In this document: positions 6,549-14,205 of the stretch, piece by piece
How positions within the stretch are numbered: position 1 is the stretch's first letter
Layout of the letters: every line of letters starts with the position of its first letter
DNA from: a virus
Reading direction: 5' to 3' (one strand)
Length of the DNA stretch: 31,092 nt
IMG/VR virus record: IMGVR_UViG_3300030106_005687
Coordinates: 1 to 31,092 of that record
Notes under the pieces: generated by a model
What the model saw: the letters and a program-made list of their open reading frames with translations, nothing else
Told to the model about the DNA's origin: nothing
Database searches by the model: none
Translations under genes and position numbers: made by a program

Positions 6549-7216
6549 TGGATCAAAAGATACGCTGGTCACATTCATCATTAAAAGATTATGAGGGGTG
6601 CGCTCGTCGGCACTATGAAGTAAAGGTATTAAAAAATTACCCGTTCATAGAAACCAAACAAGTTATCTACGGAAAAGAATTTCATACAGCCGCAGAAAAC
6701 TTTGTTAAAGATAACACTCCACTACCAAAACAATTTTCTTTTTCTCAACAGTTACTAGACTCTCTTCTTAAAAAGGATGGAAGAAAGTTTCCTGAGTATG
6801 AAATGGGGGTAACAAAAAACATATCCCCATGTAGTTTCAATGACAAGGATGCGTGGGTGAGAGGAATTATTGATTTGTTAATTGTTGATGATGAGAACTT
6901 TACAGCGTGGGTGTTTGATTATAAAACAGGGAATGACAAATACCCTGACATAGATCAATTAAAGTTAATGTCTTTGTTAACATTTGCACACTTTCCCCAC
7001 GTTAAAGAAATAAAAGCAGCGTTACTTTTTGTAGTTAAAAACAGCATTGTAAAACATAAAGTTACAGTAGCTGATAGAGATAAGTTGTGGTGGGAGTACC
7101 GGGAGAGAGTTGCAAAACTTGAAGCATCTTATGCAAACGATGTTTGGAACCCCACGCAGACACCCTTATGTAATTGGTGTCCTGTCAGTAGTTGTGAGTT
7201 TAATCCAAGACATTAG
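6548..7216 (+). CDS. PD-(D/E)XK exonuclease, Cas4/AddB-like with probable Fe-S cysteines, 222 aa
   Basis: The start overlaps the previous stop (TAATG). The N-terminus (WSHSSLKDYEGCARRHYE) is typical of the RecB/AddB/Cas4 nuclease group. Catalytic positions are GKEFH (H46), RGIIDLL (D109), DYKTG (D124, K126) and DQLKL (Q137). Cysteines C18, C208, C211 and C216 match the one-plus-three pattern that holds an Fe-S cluster in Cas4 and AddB proteins. It probably resects or trims DNA ends during phage recombination or host DNA breakdown. It sits directly before a SNF2-type helicase, an arrangement frequent in phage replication modules. Confidence 0.85.
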   Translation: MDQKIRWSHSSLKDYEGCARRHYEVKVLKNYPFIETKQVIYGKEFHTAAENFVKDNTPLPKQFSFSQQLLDSLLKKDGRKFPEYEMGVTKNISPCSFNDKDAWVRGIIDLLIVDDENFTAWVFDYKTGNDKYPDIDQLKLMSLLTFAHFPHVKEIKAALLFVVKNSIVKHKVTVADRDKLWWEYRERVAKLEASYANDVWNPTQTPLCNWCPVSSCEFNPRH

Positions 7217-7231
7217 TTGAAAGGAGACTAA

Positions 7232-8803
7232 ATGGAAATTCTAGATAACAAGGCGTTGTTGCTACGCACACGCAGTCCAGACAAGTACAACATAATACCT
7301 TACAGTAAAGTTGTATCAGAAGAAAATGGTATTAGTTTAGTTGCTGTACGGTGGGGCTTAGAAGAAGTAAGAGTATTAAAAAATTTAGGGGTAAGAGAAG
7401 TACCTTCTCCTATCAATGGAAAGTACACATGGCCCGGACGGTTTGTTCCAATGGAACATCAGAAAGAAACATCTTCGTTTCTAACATTAAATAATAGAGC
7501 GTTTGTATTCTCAGAACCCGGCACTGGTAAAACATTATCAGCTTTGTGGGCAGCAGACTATCTGATGAGAACTAAAAAAGTTAGACGTTGTTTAATCTTA
7601 TGCCCTGTCTCTATTATGCACAGTGCGTGGATGAGTGATCTTACTAATAGTATTATTCACCGCAGTGCAATAGTAGCGCATCATCAAAAAGCATCGCGTC
7701 GTGTAGAGATGGTGCAAGGGGATTATGAGTTTGTCATTATTAATTATGATGGGTTAAATCTTGTGGCTGATGAGATCAATGCTAATGGTAAGTTTGATTT
7801 AGTGATTGCTGATGAAGCCAATGCTTACAAAAACGTATCAACTAAACGTTGGAAGTCTTTGAACAAGATACTAAGGCCAGATACTTCATTGTGGATGATG
7901 ACAGGTACACCAGCAGCACAATCTCCTCTTGATGCGTATGGTCTGGCAAAGTTAGTTAATCCAAAAGCTATACCAAGATTCTTTACAGCGTGGAGAGACT
8001 TAACAATGAACAAAGTAACAATGTTCAAGTGGCTTCCCAAGAGAGATGCACAAGATAACGTTCATCGTGTGCTACAACCTGCTATCCGATTTACGAAGCA
8101 ACAGTGCTTAGACTTACCCCCTGTAATAACTTTGACTAGAGCAGCTAAGTTAACAGCGCAACAACAAAAGTATTATTTAATGTTGAAGCAAGAGATGATT
8201 GTTAAAGCTGCTGGAGAAACAATCAGTGCTGTCAACGCAGCTACTGAGGTTAACAAGCTACTACAAATTAGTGCAGGTGCAGCATACGCTGACAACGGAG
8301 AAGTAGTTGAGTTTGATTGTAGCTCTCGACTAAATGTTCTGATGGAAGCGTTAGAGGAAACAGATAGAAAGGTCTTGGTGTTTGCTACCTATCGACACTC
8401 TATAGATACTATTGTTTCTTATTTAGAGTCAAAAAATATATCATGTAAAAAAATTGATGGATCAGTTAGCGTATCTAAACGCACCCAGATATTTAAAAAC
8501 TTTCAAACTACAAGTGACCCTAGAGTTTTGATAATACAACCACAGTCTGCAGCACACGGTGTCACACTTACTGCAGCCGACACTGTTGTATTTTGGGGGC
8601 CAGTTATGTCTACTGAAACCTACATTCAATGCTGTGCTAGATCAGATCGTAAAGGTCAGAACAGTGACAAGGTAACAGTCATACATATTGAGGGTAGTGA
8701 CATTGAGCGTAAGATGTTTAAGCGCTTGGCTTCACGAGTAAAGAACAATAATTTATTAGTTGAACTATATGAGGAGGAAATAAAAACGCTTGACAAAAAG
8801 TAA
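7232..8803 (+). CDS. SNF2/DEAD-like superfamily 2 helicase, 523 aa
   Basis: The ATG at 7232 follows GAAAGGAGACTAA. The protein has both RecA-like lobes of an SF2 ATPase: MEHQKETSSFL (Q-like motif), Walker A EPGTGKTLSA (GTGKT 97-101), motif Ia ILCPVSI, motif II ADEANAYKN (194-197, DEAN in place of DEAH or DEAD), motif III TGTPAAQ (224-230), VLVFATYRHSID (motif IV) and motif VI QCCARSDRKGQ (466-476). The RSDRKGQ ending is typical of SNF2-type enzymes. It probably unwinds or remodels DNA in replication or recombination with the adjacent nuclease. Confidence 0.9.
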   Translation: MEILDNKALLLRTRSPDKYNIIPYSKVVSEENGISLVAVRWGLEEVRVLKNLGVREVPSPINGKYTWPGRFVPMEHQKETSSFLTLNNRAFVFSEPGTGKTLSALWAADYLMRTKKVRRCLILCPVSIMHSAWMSDLTNSIIHRSAIVAHHQKASRRVEMVQGDYEFVIINYDGLNLVADEINANGKFDLVIADEANAYKNVSTKRWKSLNKILRPDTSLWMMTGTPAAQSPLDAYGLAKLVNPKAIPRFFTAWRDLTMNKVTMFKWLPKRDAQDNVHRVLQPAIRFTKQQCLDLPPVITLTRAAKLTAQQQKYYLMLKQEMIVKAAGETISAVNAATEVNKLLQISAGAAYADNGEVVEFDCSSRLNVLMEALEETDRKVLVFATYRHSIDTIVSYLESKNISCKKIDGSVSVSKRTQIFKNFQTTSDPRVLIIQPQSAAHGVTLTAADTVVFWGPVMSTETYIQCCARSDRKGQNSDKVTVIHIEGSDIERKMFKRLASRVKNNNLLVELYEEEIKTLDKK

Positions 8804-8839
8804 AATATTTGACAAACTTTTTTTTTAAAGGAGATTCTG

Positions 8840-9244
8840 ATGACTACAGAAAATGCAGTACCACTCGACAAACTTGCAGCTTGTCGTAGAAAAATTAAAG
8901 CTAAGATTCAAGAGATTGATAAGGATGCTGAGAATAAAAAGAAGTCTTTACAAGACAAACTAACTTTACTGGATCAAGGTATCAAAGATCAGATGTTGGC
9001 GTTGGGAGTTAAGAGTGTGAAGACTGAGCAAGGCACTATCATTCTTAGTGAGAAGACAACGTATGCTACTAATGACTGGGCAGAGATGGACAAGTTTGTT
9101 GTAGAGAATGCAGTGCCTAGTTTGTTGCAGCGCCGCATCTCACAAACAAACATTCAACAGTACCTACTTGAGAACCCTGACAATATTCCTGCTGGGTTGT
9201 ATAGCAATACTAACTATCAAGTATCAGTGCGGAAACCCACATGA
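8840..9244 (+). CDS. phage protein of unknown function with N-terminal coiled coil, 134 aa
   Basis: The ATG at 8840 has a strong AAAGGAG site 8 bases upstream. Residues 10-50 form a charged coiled coil (KIKAKIQEIDKDAENKKKSL); residues 55-130 are a conserved-looking domain with GVKSVKTEQGTIILSE, DWAEMDKFVVEN, LLQRRISQTNIQQYL and NIPAGLYSNTNYQVSVRK. This pattern (coiled coil, TxxGT strand, DW, R-serine-Lys helix, PPG-like end) is one I know from many phages next to ssDNA-binding protein genes. Its function is not established as far as I know. Coupling to recombination is possible from the neighbours. Confidence 0.7.
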   Translation: MTTENAVPLDKLAACRRKIKAKIQEIDKDAENKKKSLQDKLTLLDQGIKDQMLALGVKSVKTEQGTIILSEKTTYATNDWAEMDKFVVENAVPSLLQRRISQTNIQQYLLENPDNIPAGLYSNTNYQVSVRKPT

Positions 9245-9945
9245 GTTTTATTAAACTATCAATAGCAAATAGCGTATTTAAGTTGCGTGGGTCTAGTTCT
9301 GAGGGAGTAACAGAGCTAGATGTTGTGTTGATAAACGCTGCTAAAAACTACAGTAGAGTTTATTACACATCTACTTATGATCCAAACAATCCACGCAGTC
9401 CTGATTGTTGGTCTAGTAATAACGTAAAGCCGGATATGTTATCTCCTGAGATACAGTCTGATACATGTAGCACTTGTGAAAAGAATATAGCAGGATCAGG
9501 AGTGGGTGCTACAAGGGCGTGTAGGTTTTATCAATACGTCGCGTTGTTATTAGCCAATGATTTAGGCGGCGCAGTTATTCAGTTAGCTGTGCCGGGGTCT
9601 TCTATATTTGGTAAGACAGATGGTGGAAGCTACTCAATGAAATCTTATGCTAAATATTTAGTGCAAGAAAACATTGATCCTGAAATGCTTGTCACTAAAA
9701 TGTCTTTTGACCCAACCTCTATGGCAGCAAAGATATTATTTAAACCTGCTAGGTGGTTGACTGCTGAAGAACAAGCTCTTGTTTTAAACCGAGGTAAGTC
9801 GGATGCTGCAATGAGAGCAATCAAGATGTCGTTTGCACCTGCGAGTGTGAGTAATATTGATGCAGCTAATTTAAAACTTACTGACAAAAACTTTGCAGTA
9901 TTGTCGCAAGCTATGGGCATGACCGCAGATATTAAATTTAACTAA
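9241..9945 (+). CDS. four-cysteine phage protein, candidate ssDNA-binding or recombination factor, 234 aa
   Basis: Starts in overlap with the previous gene (ATGA). It carries a likely metal site from C56 (DCWSSNN), C76 and C79 (DTCSTCEKN) and C94 (ATRACRFYQ), separated by a Gly-rich GSGVGAT loop. Beta-rich segments follow (VIQLAVPGSSIFGK, TKMSFDPTSMAAKILFKPARWL). The C-W-S...P-D...CxxC...RACR pattern occurs in many phage proteins encoded beside replication genes; I know no proven function. Its last 22 residues contain a segment similar to the N-terminus of the next protein. Confidence 0.7.
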   Translation: MSFIKLSIANSVFKLRGSSSEGVTELDVVLINAAKNYSRVYYTSTYDPNNPRSPDCWSSNNVKPDMLSPEIQSDTCSTCEKNIAGSGVGATRACRFYQYVALLLANDLGGAVIQLAVPGSSIFGKTDGGSYSMKSYAKYLVQENIDPEMLVTKMSFDPTSMAAKILFKPARWLTAEEQALVLNRGKSDAAMRAIKMSFAPASVSNIDAANLKLTDKNFAVLSQAMGMTADIKFN

Positions 9946-9956
9946 AGGAGTATTTT

Positions 9957-10901
9957 ATGAGTGATTTGACCGTGTTGAACAAGAATAACTTTGCTGCTAT
10001 GGCAGAAGCTATGGGCATGAACGCTGATACAGCAAAGAGTAGTGGTAGTACATTAGCGCGTCTTGCTATTGATACTAAAGGAGTGTTTGGAGAAACGTCT
10101 GTCAAAGGTAAAAAGAAAAAGGTGGAGATTGTTTCTGCTGGTAGTTATGTTCTTAAGAAAACTGATGGCACAAAACTGTTTCAAGAGACTGTAGAGATTA
10201 GATTGTACATTCAACGATTTCAGTACGAGTTGTATAAGCAGGACGGTGATAAGAAATCTTTTATTAGATCCGTGTTAGCAGGTAATTTTAGTAGTGATCT
10301 TCCTGATTCCGCAGGCGGTATGAACTGTGGTAGACAGCGAGGGTATGTTGAAGATTACAATTCACTTACGCAAGAACAAAAAGATGTTAAACGTGTAAGA
10401 GTATTATTTGGAGAAGTAAAATTCACTGACCCTGTAGATGAAGAAGGTAATGAAGTCGGCTCTGTTACAACTCCATTCATATGGGATGTTAAGAACAACG
10501 AAGCGTTTAAGATTATGGGGCAGCCTATCGCAGAGATGATGGAGCAGCAGATACTTCTTCCAGAGCGTTGGATTTCACTAGGAACAGAAGAGCGTTCATC
10601 TCCTTCTATAACATGGTATATTCCAACTGCTTCACTTCTTCCTGATGTATTGCCGTTAGGTAAAGAAGAGCAGAAACTGTTTGCAGATTTTAATGCTTGG
10701 ATAAAAAATAGTAACGAGCAAACCATGAGTAAGCACAAGTCAACAAGTGTCGCGCCTGCTGCTCAGAGCGTGGAAGTTTTAGAAGATGTTGTTGAAGAGC
10801 CGGAAGTTCGTAAGGTAAAAAAGGTTGCGCCAGTGAAACCAAAACAGTCAGACTTAGGTAATGTTGTAGACGAGATTGATAATTGGGATACGGATGACTA
10901 A
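9957..10901 (+). CDS. probable single-stranded DNA-binding protein, 314 aa
   Basis: The ATG at 9957 is preceded by AAAGGAGTATTTT. After a short leader (residues 7-24 similar to the end of the previous protein) comes a beta-rich core (VKGKKKKVEIVSAGSYVLKK, FQETVEIRLYIQRFQYELYK, KRVRVLFGEVKF, ATTPFIWDVKN-like strands). A Pro/Val-rich linker (residues about 245-300) follows, then a very acidic end VVDEIDNWDTDD. A flexible linker with an acidic tail is the hallmark of phage and bacterial SSBs, whose tails bind partner proteins. The neighbours fit. I do not see a classical OB-fold signature, so the call is probable rather than sure. Confidence 0.6.
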   Translation: MSDLTVLNKNNFAAMAEAMGMNADTAKSSGSTLARLAIDTKGVFGETSVKGKKKKVEIVSAGSYVLKKTDGTKLFQETVEIRLYIQRFQYELYKQDGDKKSFIRSVLAGNFSSDLPDSAGGMNCGRQRGYVEDYNSLTQEQKDVKRVRVLFGEVKFTDPVDEEGNEVGSVTTPFIWDVKNNEAFKIMGQPIAEMMEQQILLPERWISLGTEERSSPSITWYIPTASLLPDVLPLGKEEQKLFADFNAWIKNSNEQTMSKHKSTSVAPAAQSVEVLEDVVEEPEVRKVKKVAPVKPKQSDLGNVVDEIDNWDTDD

Positions 10902-11182
10902 TGGCGTACTCAGAAAAAACTAAACAGCTTATAGCTGATGCACCCCCTTCGCTAGGAACTAACCTAGCGCAGTGGGCTGTACAGCGGGGTGTGTCAGTAC
11001 AGCAGGTAGCGACTGCAACTGGAGCAACTCGACAGACTGTATATAACTGGTTTACAGGCACAACATTAGTAACTCCCGCGTATCAAGAAAAAGTTTTAAT
11101 AATACTAAACATACTTAAAAGTATTTCAAAGACTGATGATGCGTGGAAAAAAATTTGTGCTGCTTTAAAATTACATTTCTAA
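10901..11182 (+). CDS. helix-turn-helix DNA-binding protein, XRE-like, 93 aa
   Basis: The start overlaps the previous stop (TAATG). Residues about 20-55 form a helix-turn-helix: NLAQWAVQRG, then SVQQVATATGATRQTVYNWFTG, the usual order for a Cro/C1-type domain with the recognition helix TRQTVYNWF. The C-terminal part is helical and basic (YQEKVLIILNILKSI). It sits between the SSB-like gene and the primase gene, so it could regulate this region or bind at a replication site; either is inference. Confidence 0.75.
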   Translation: MAYSEKTKQLIADAPPSLGTNLAQWAVQRGVSVQQVATATGATRQTVYNWFTGTTLVTPAYQEKVLIILNILKSISKTDDAWKKICAALKLHF

Positions 11183-11198
11183 GAAAGAAGGAGACTCA

Positions 11199-14057
11199 AT
11201 GGAACCAGAAGAGTTCTTATCAGCAGTTCTACCTTCATCGGGACTGTACTGCGTTTGTGAATTTACTACAAAGAACCGGAATCATTTCTTCTCGAAGACT
11301 ACGAAAGAGATGGTGCAAAATTCAAACAACTTAGTACAACAGAATATAGATTCTTACTTTGCTCTAGCGTCATTCAAAAGTAAACGCCGTACTCAGGAGC
11401 AGGTTGTGGCACAGAAATCTTTATTTGTGGATCTTGATGTAGATAGTGACAAGCCTGACAAAGCGTATGCTACAAAGAAAGAAGCAGAGAAAGCCTTTAA
11501 AAACTTTATGAAGACTACAGGGTTAGAAAAGTTTGGGCAACCCATTGTTGTTTCTTCGGGGGGTGGGTATCACATATACTGGCCGTTTGAATCAGAAGTT
11601 TTTGATGTGGCTACTAGGTGGGTAGCGTTTACTGAAAACTTTAAACGCCTATGTAAGCAAGAAAATTTAAAGATTGACATGGCAGTTACGTCTGACTCAG
11701 CCCGCATACTACGCGTGCCGGGGACTAACAACTTTAAACTTGGGGTGGATAAACCTAGACCAGTAAAAATTCTTAAAGCTAGTAATGATCGGTTTAACTT
11801 TGAAGAGTTAGAGCAGTGGGTATCTAGTAAGGTGGTTACTGAATGGCAGGCTCCACAACAAAAAGTTAACGGCGCATCTCCGGAAAGAGTTAAAGAGTTA
11901 ATTGAAACGACGGAAACAGTTTTTAAAACAATCATTGATAAGTCAATGAAAGATAGTGGTTGTGGACAATTAAGATACTTTATTGAAAACGCCCATGAAC
12001 AAAACATGGAGCCGTTATGGAGAGCGATGTTGTCATTAGCTCAACCATGTGTTGATGCAGATGAACAGACTATGTGGTTGACTAAGCTACATCCATATGA
12101 ACCAGAGAGAATGCACGAGAAGTTAGCGCAGATTAAAGGCCCATATTCTTGTGTAAAGATTGATAGTGCGAACCCCGGTGTCTGTGATAAATGTAAACAT
12201 GTATCAAAGATTACTAATCCTTTAATTCTAGGCAGACGTGCTAAGACATCTACGAAACAAATAGAAGTAGTTGTAGAAAAAAATCCTACTGCCCCTGTTA
12301 AACGTCCTGTACCTCCACGTCCTTTCTCATATGGTGCAAAGGGTGGAGTTTATATGGATAAAGAATTAGTAGACTCTGATGGCACTAAGACAACTCAGCA
12401 GATAATGATCTTGTCGTATGATTTATTCGTAGTAGATATTCTTCAACATGAATCAGAACACATAGTTCATATGGTTGCAGCTAGACCAGAGGGAAGTGTG
12501 GCAGTTACGCTACCGCAACGTGCGGTTGTTTCTAAAGATGAAACAGTAAAAGTGTTGGCGCAACAAAACATCATTGCATCCTACGGACAGGGTAATGATA
12601 AAAACTTATTTGCTTATGTTCGTGCATGTGTAGAAGAAGCATCAGTGCAACGAGGTGCAGTAAAAGTGCCGTCTAGTTATGGGTGGCAGGATAATAACTC
12701 GTTTGTTTTTAATGAGCAGATCTATACAGCGAGTCGGCCAGACCCTAGACATGTACCCATGCGAGGGCTACACAACTTAAACTCAGCTTGTTCTCCTGCA
12801 GGTAGCCTAGACAAGTGGGTATCTATAGTGAACATGATAAAAGCAAAAGAATTATATGGGGTGTTGTGTATGTCACTCATAGGCTTTGGCTCTCCTCTTA
12901 TGAGATTCACAGGCTTTGATGGGATCACATGGCACTTAGGATCAAGTGCTTCTGGAACTGGTAAGACTTTAGCTCTTGAACTAGCATCCTCAGTATGGGG
13001 GCATCCTACTAGGTATAGGGTGGGTAAAAACACATCAGACGTAGCTATGCAACAGCGTCTAGGTTTACTAAATAGTTTGCCACTTATATCAGATGAGATA
13101 ACAAGTAAGAATAGAAAAGACTTTGAGTGGTTTCCTGCGTTTGTATTTGATATGGCAGAGGGTCAAGGTAAACAACGAATGGAGGCAGGGGCTAACAAAG
13201 AACGAGAGAACACAACCTTCTGGGAATCAATGGCGCTACTGTCTTCTAACACACACGTTACAGATTACTTATCAGGCGCTCGTAAGCACTCATCTCAAGG
13301 AGAAATACTGCGAGTCTTAGAGTGGAAACCTACAGAAAAAATATCATGGGCTGAGGGAGAAACAGATCAGATATCCGCACTTAAATCTAATTATGGTGTT
13401 GCAGGGCATAAGTTTGCTGCATGGCTAGTTAATAATATGGATACAGCAAAGAGTATAGTGGCAAAAGTTAAGGACAAATTAAAAGTAGAGTTTGAGTTTT
13501 CAGATGATGAACGCTACTGGTTGGCAGGGTGTAGTGCATTAATAGCAGGGGGCATACTAGCAGGCCGTAAACATGCAGGCATAATTGATTACCCGATACA
13601 AGGCATAGTTGAGATACTGAAAAGTATAATTACAGAGTCTCGTAAAGCTGTTAAAGATAATGTACGAACTGCAGATGATGTATTGAATACTTATATTAGA
13701 GAATACTACGGTAAGTTTGTCATCGTTAGAAAGAGCGATAACAATCTTGTATCTTCATTTGGTAGTGATGGTGTAATAGATCAGACTATAACTCGTAGTG
13801 AGATCTTTGGTAGGGTAGAGCATGGCATGTCACCGGGGTATATAGATTTTTATTTAGAAGAACAACTGCTAAAGAAGTATTGTTCTAGTATGAGCTTTGG
13901 ATACTCTGACTTTAAGAATCAAATTGAAAAGAAGTATCGAGTGTCATACAAGAAAAAAGATATGTTAGCAAAAACAAAGGGGCCAACCATGCGTGTGAAC
14001 GCAATGCAAATATCTAGAAAAGAAGATGAAGATTCAATACCCGTGGAAGAAACTTAA
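11199..14057 (+). CDS. primase-helicase: archaeo-eukaryotic-type primase fused to DUF927-type ATPase, 952 aa
   Basis: The ATG at 11199 follows GAAGGAGACTCA. Residues about 70-200 look like an AEP/PrimPol catalytic domain: LFVDLDVD (D78, D80), SGGGYHIYWP (120-129, with the catalytic-type His), D160 in LKIDMAV and RVPGTNNFK (172-180). A cysteine set follows (C318, C329, C332; GVCDKCKH), probably zinc. The C-terminal half is a DUF927-like ATPase: YGWQDNNSFVF (494-504), Walker A SASGTGKT (583-590) followed by LALELASSVWG, Walker B LPLISDE (627-633), DMAEGQGKQRM and sensor LLSSN (680-684). It should prime and unwind DNA at the phage fork with the family A polymerase. Confidence 0.85.
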   Translation: MEPEEFLSAVLPSSGLYCVCEFTTKNRNHFFSKTTKEMVQNSNNLVQQNIDSYFALASFKSKRRTQEQVVAQKSLFVDLDVDSDKPDKAYATKKEAEKAFKNFMKTTGLEKFGQPIVVSSGGGYHIYWPFESEVFDVATRWVAFTENFKRLCKQENLKIDMAVTSDSARILRVPGTNNFKLGVDKPRPVKILKASNDRFNFEELEQWVSSKVVTEWQAPQQKVNGASPERVKELIETTETVFKTIIDKSMKDSGCGQLRYFIENAHEQNMEPLWRAMLSLAQPCVDADEQTMWLTKLHPYEPERMHEKLAQIKGPYSCVKIDSANPGVCDKCKHVSKITNPLILGRRAKTSTKQIEVVVEKNPTAPVKRPVPPRPFSYGAKGGVYMDKELVDSDGTKTTQQIMILSYDLFVVDILQHESEHIVHMVAARPEGSVAVTLPQRAVVSKDETVKVLAQQNIIASYGQGNDKNLFAYVRACVEEASVQRGAVKVPSSYGWQDNNSFVFNEQIYTASRPDPRHVPMRGLHNLNSACSPAGSLDKWVSIVNMIKAKELYGVLCMSLIGFGSPLMRFTGFDGITWHLGSSASGTGKTLALELASSVWGHPTRYRVGKNTSDVAMQQRLGLLNSLPLISDEITSKNRKDFEWFPAFVFDMAEGQGKQRMEAGANKERENTTFWESMALLSSNTHVTDYLSGARKHSSQGEILRVLEWKPTEKISWAEGETDQISALKSNYGVAGHKFAAWLVNNMDTAKSIVAKVKDKLKVEFEFSDDERYWLAGCSALIAGGILAGRKHAGIIDYPIQGIVEILKSIITESRKAVKDNVRTADDVLNTYIREYYGKFVIVRKSDNNLVSSFGSDGVIDQTITRSEIFGRVEHGMSPGYIDFYLEEQLLKKYCSSMSFGYSDFKNQIEKKYRVSYKKKDMLAKTKGPTMRVNAMQISRKEDEDSIPVEET

Positions 14058-14205
14058 AAAGGGGCAAGGATTTTTTGTCCCCTGTTTAAATACGCAAAAG
14101 GTTTATGAGGAAGGATTAAAAGAAGCTATATCTCAAAAAGTATTAGATGCTAAAGCTATTATAGGAATTAAGCAGCAACGGCTGGGCGTTCTATTCTTTG
14201 TTTAA
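14026..14205 (+). CDS. small conserved-looking phage protein, 59 aa, overlapping both neighbours
   Basis: An ATG at 14026, inside the last 32 bases of the primase gene, opens a 59-codon frame to TAA at 14203-14205. The product begins MKIQYPWKKLKKGQGFFVPC and continues with VYEEGLKEAISQKVLDAKAI and GIKQQRLGVLFFV. The layout YPW-xK(L/M)-x-x-G-x-x-F-(F/V)-VP near the N-terminus, a central helix and a short strand at the end matches a small phage protein type I know from marine phages (function unknown). The ribosome site is weak (AAAAGAAG), so coupling to the primase gene is likely. Its last 38 bases are antisense to the end of the giant leftward gene. Confidence 0.65.
   Translation: MKIQYPWKKLKKGQGFFVPCLNTQKVYEEGLKEAISQKVLDAKAIIGIKQQRLGVLFFV
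14056..14083 (-). terminator. rho-independent terminator for the leftward operon
   Basis: Read on the minus strand, GGGG-A-CAA pairs with TTGCCCC (seven base pairs, one bulged A, seven-base loop) and is followed at once by TTTTT. It lies about 85 bases past the stop of the giant gene, where leftward transcription should end. On the plus strand the same hairpin is followed by TGTTTAAATA, so it may also act weakly on rightward transcription. It lies within the coding sequence of the 59-residue gene. Confidence 0.7.

Noticed and set aside
6548-7216. A CRISPR-linked Cas4
   Set aside because: No repeat-spacer array or other cas gene is in the window; the phage replication context explains the gene.
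8772-8839. GAGGAGGAAA followed by a TTG-started 12-codon frame, and two TTGACA boxes at 8790 and 8809
   Set aside because: The product would be trivial, and neither TTGACA has a convincing -10 box at 16-18 bases, so neither gene nor promoter is supported.
10690-11061. 123-residue minus-strand frame across the SSB/HTH gene junction
   Set aside because: It is antisense to two well-supported genes, is Cys/Leu-rich in a low-complexity way and has no ribosome site.
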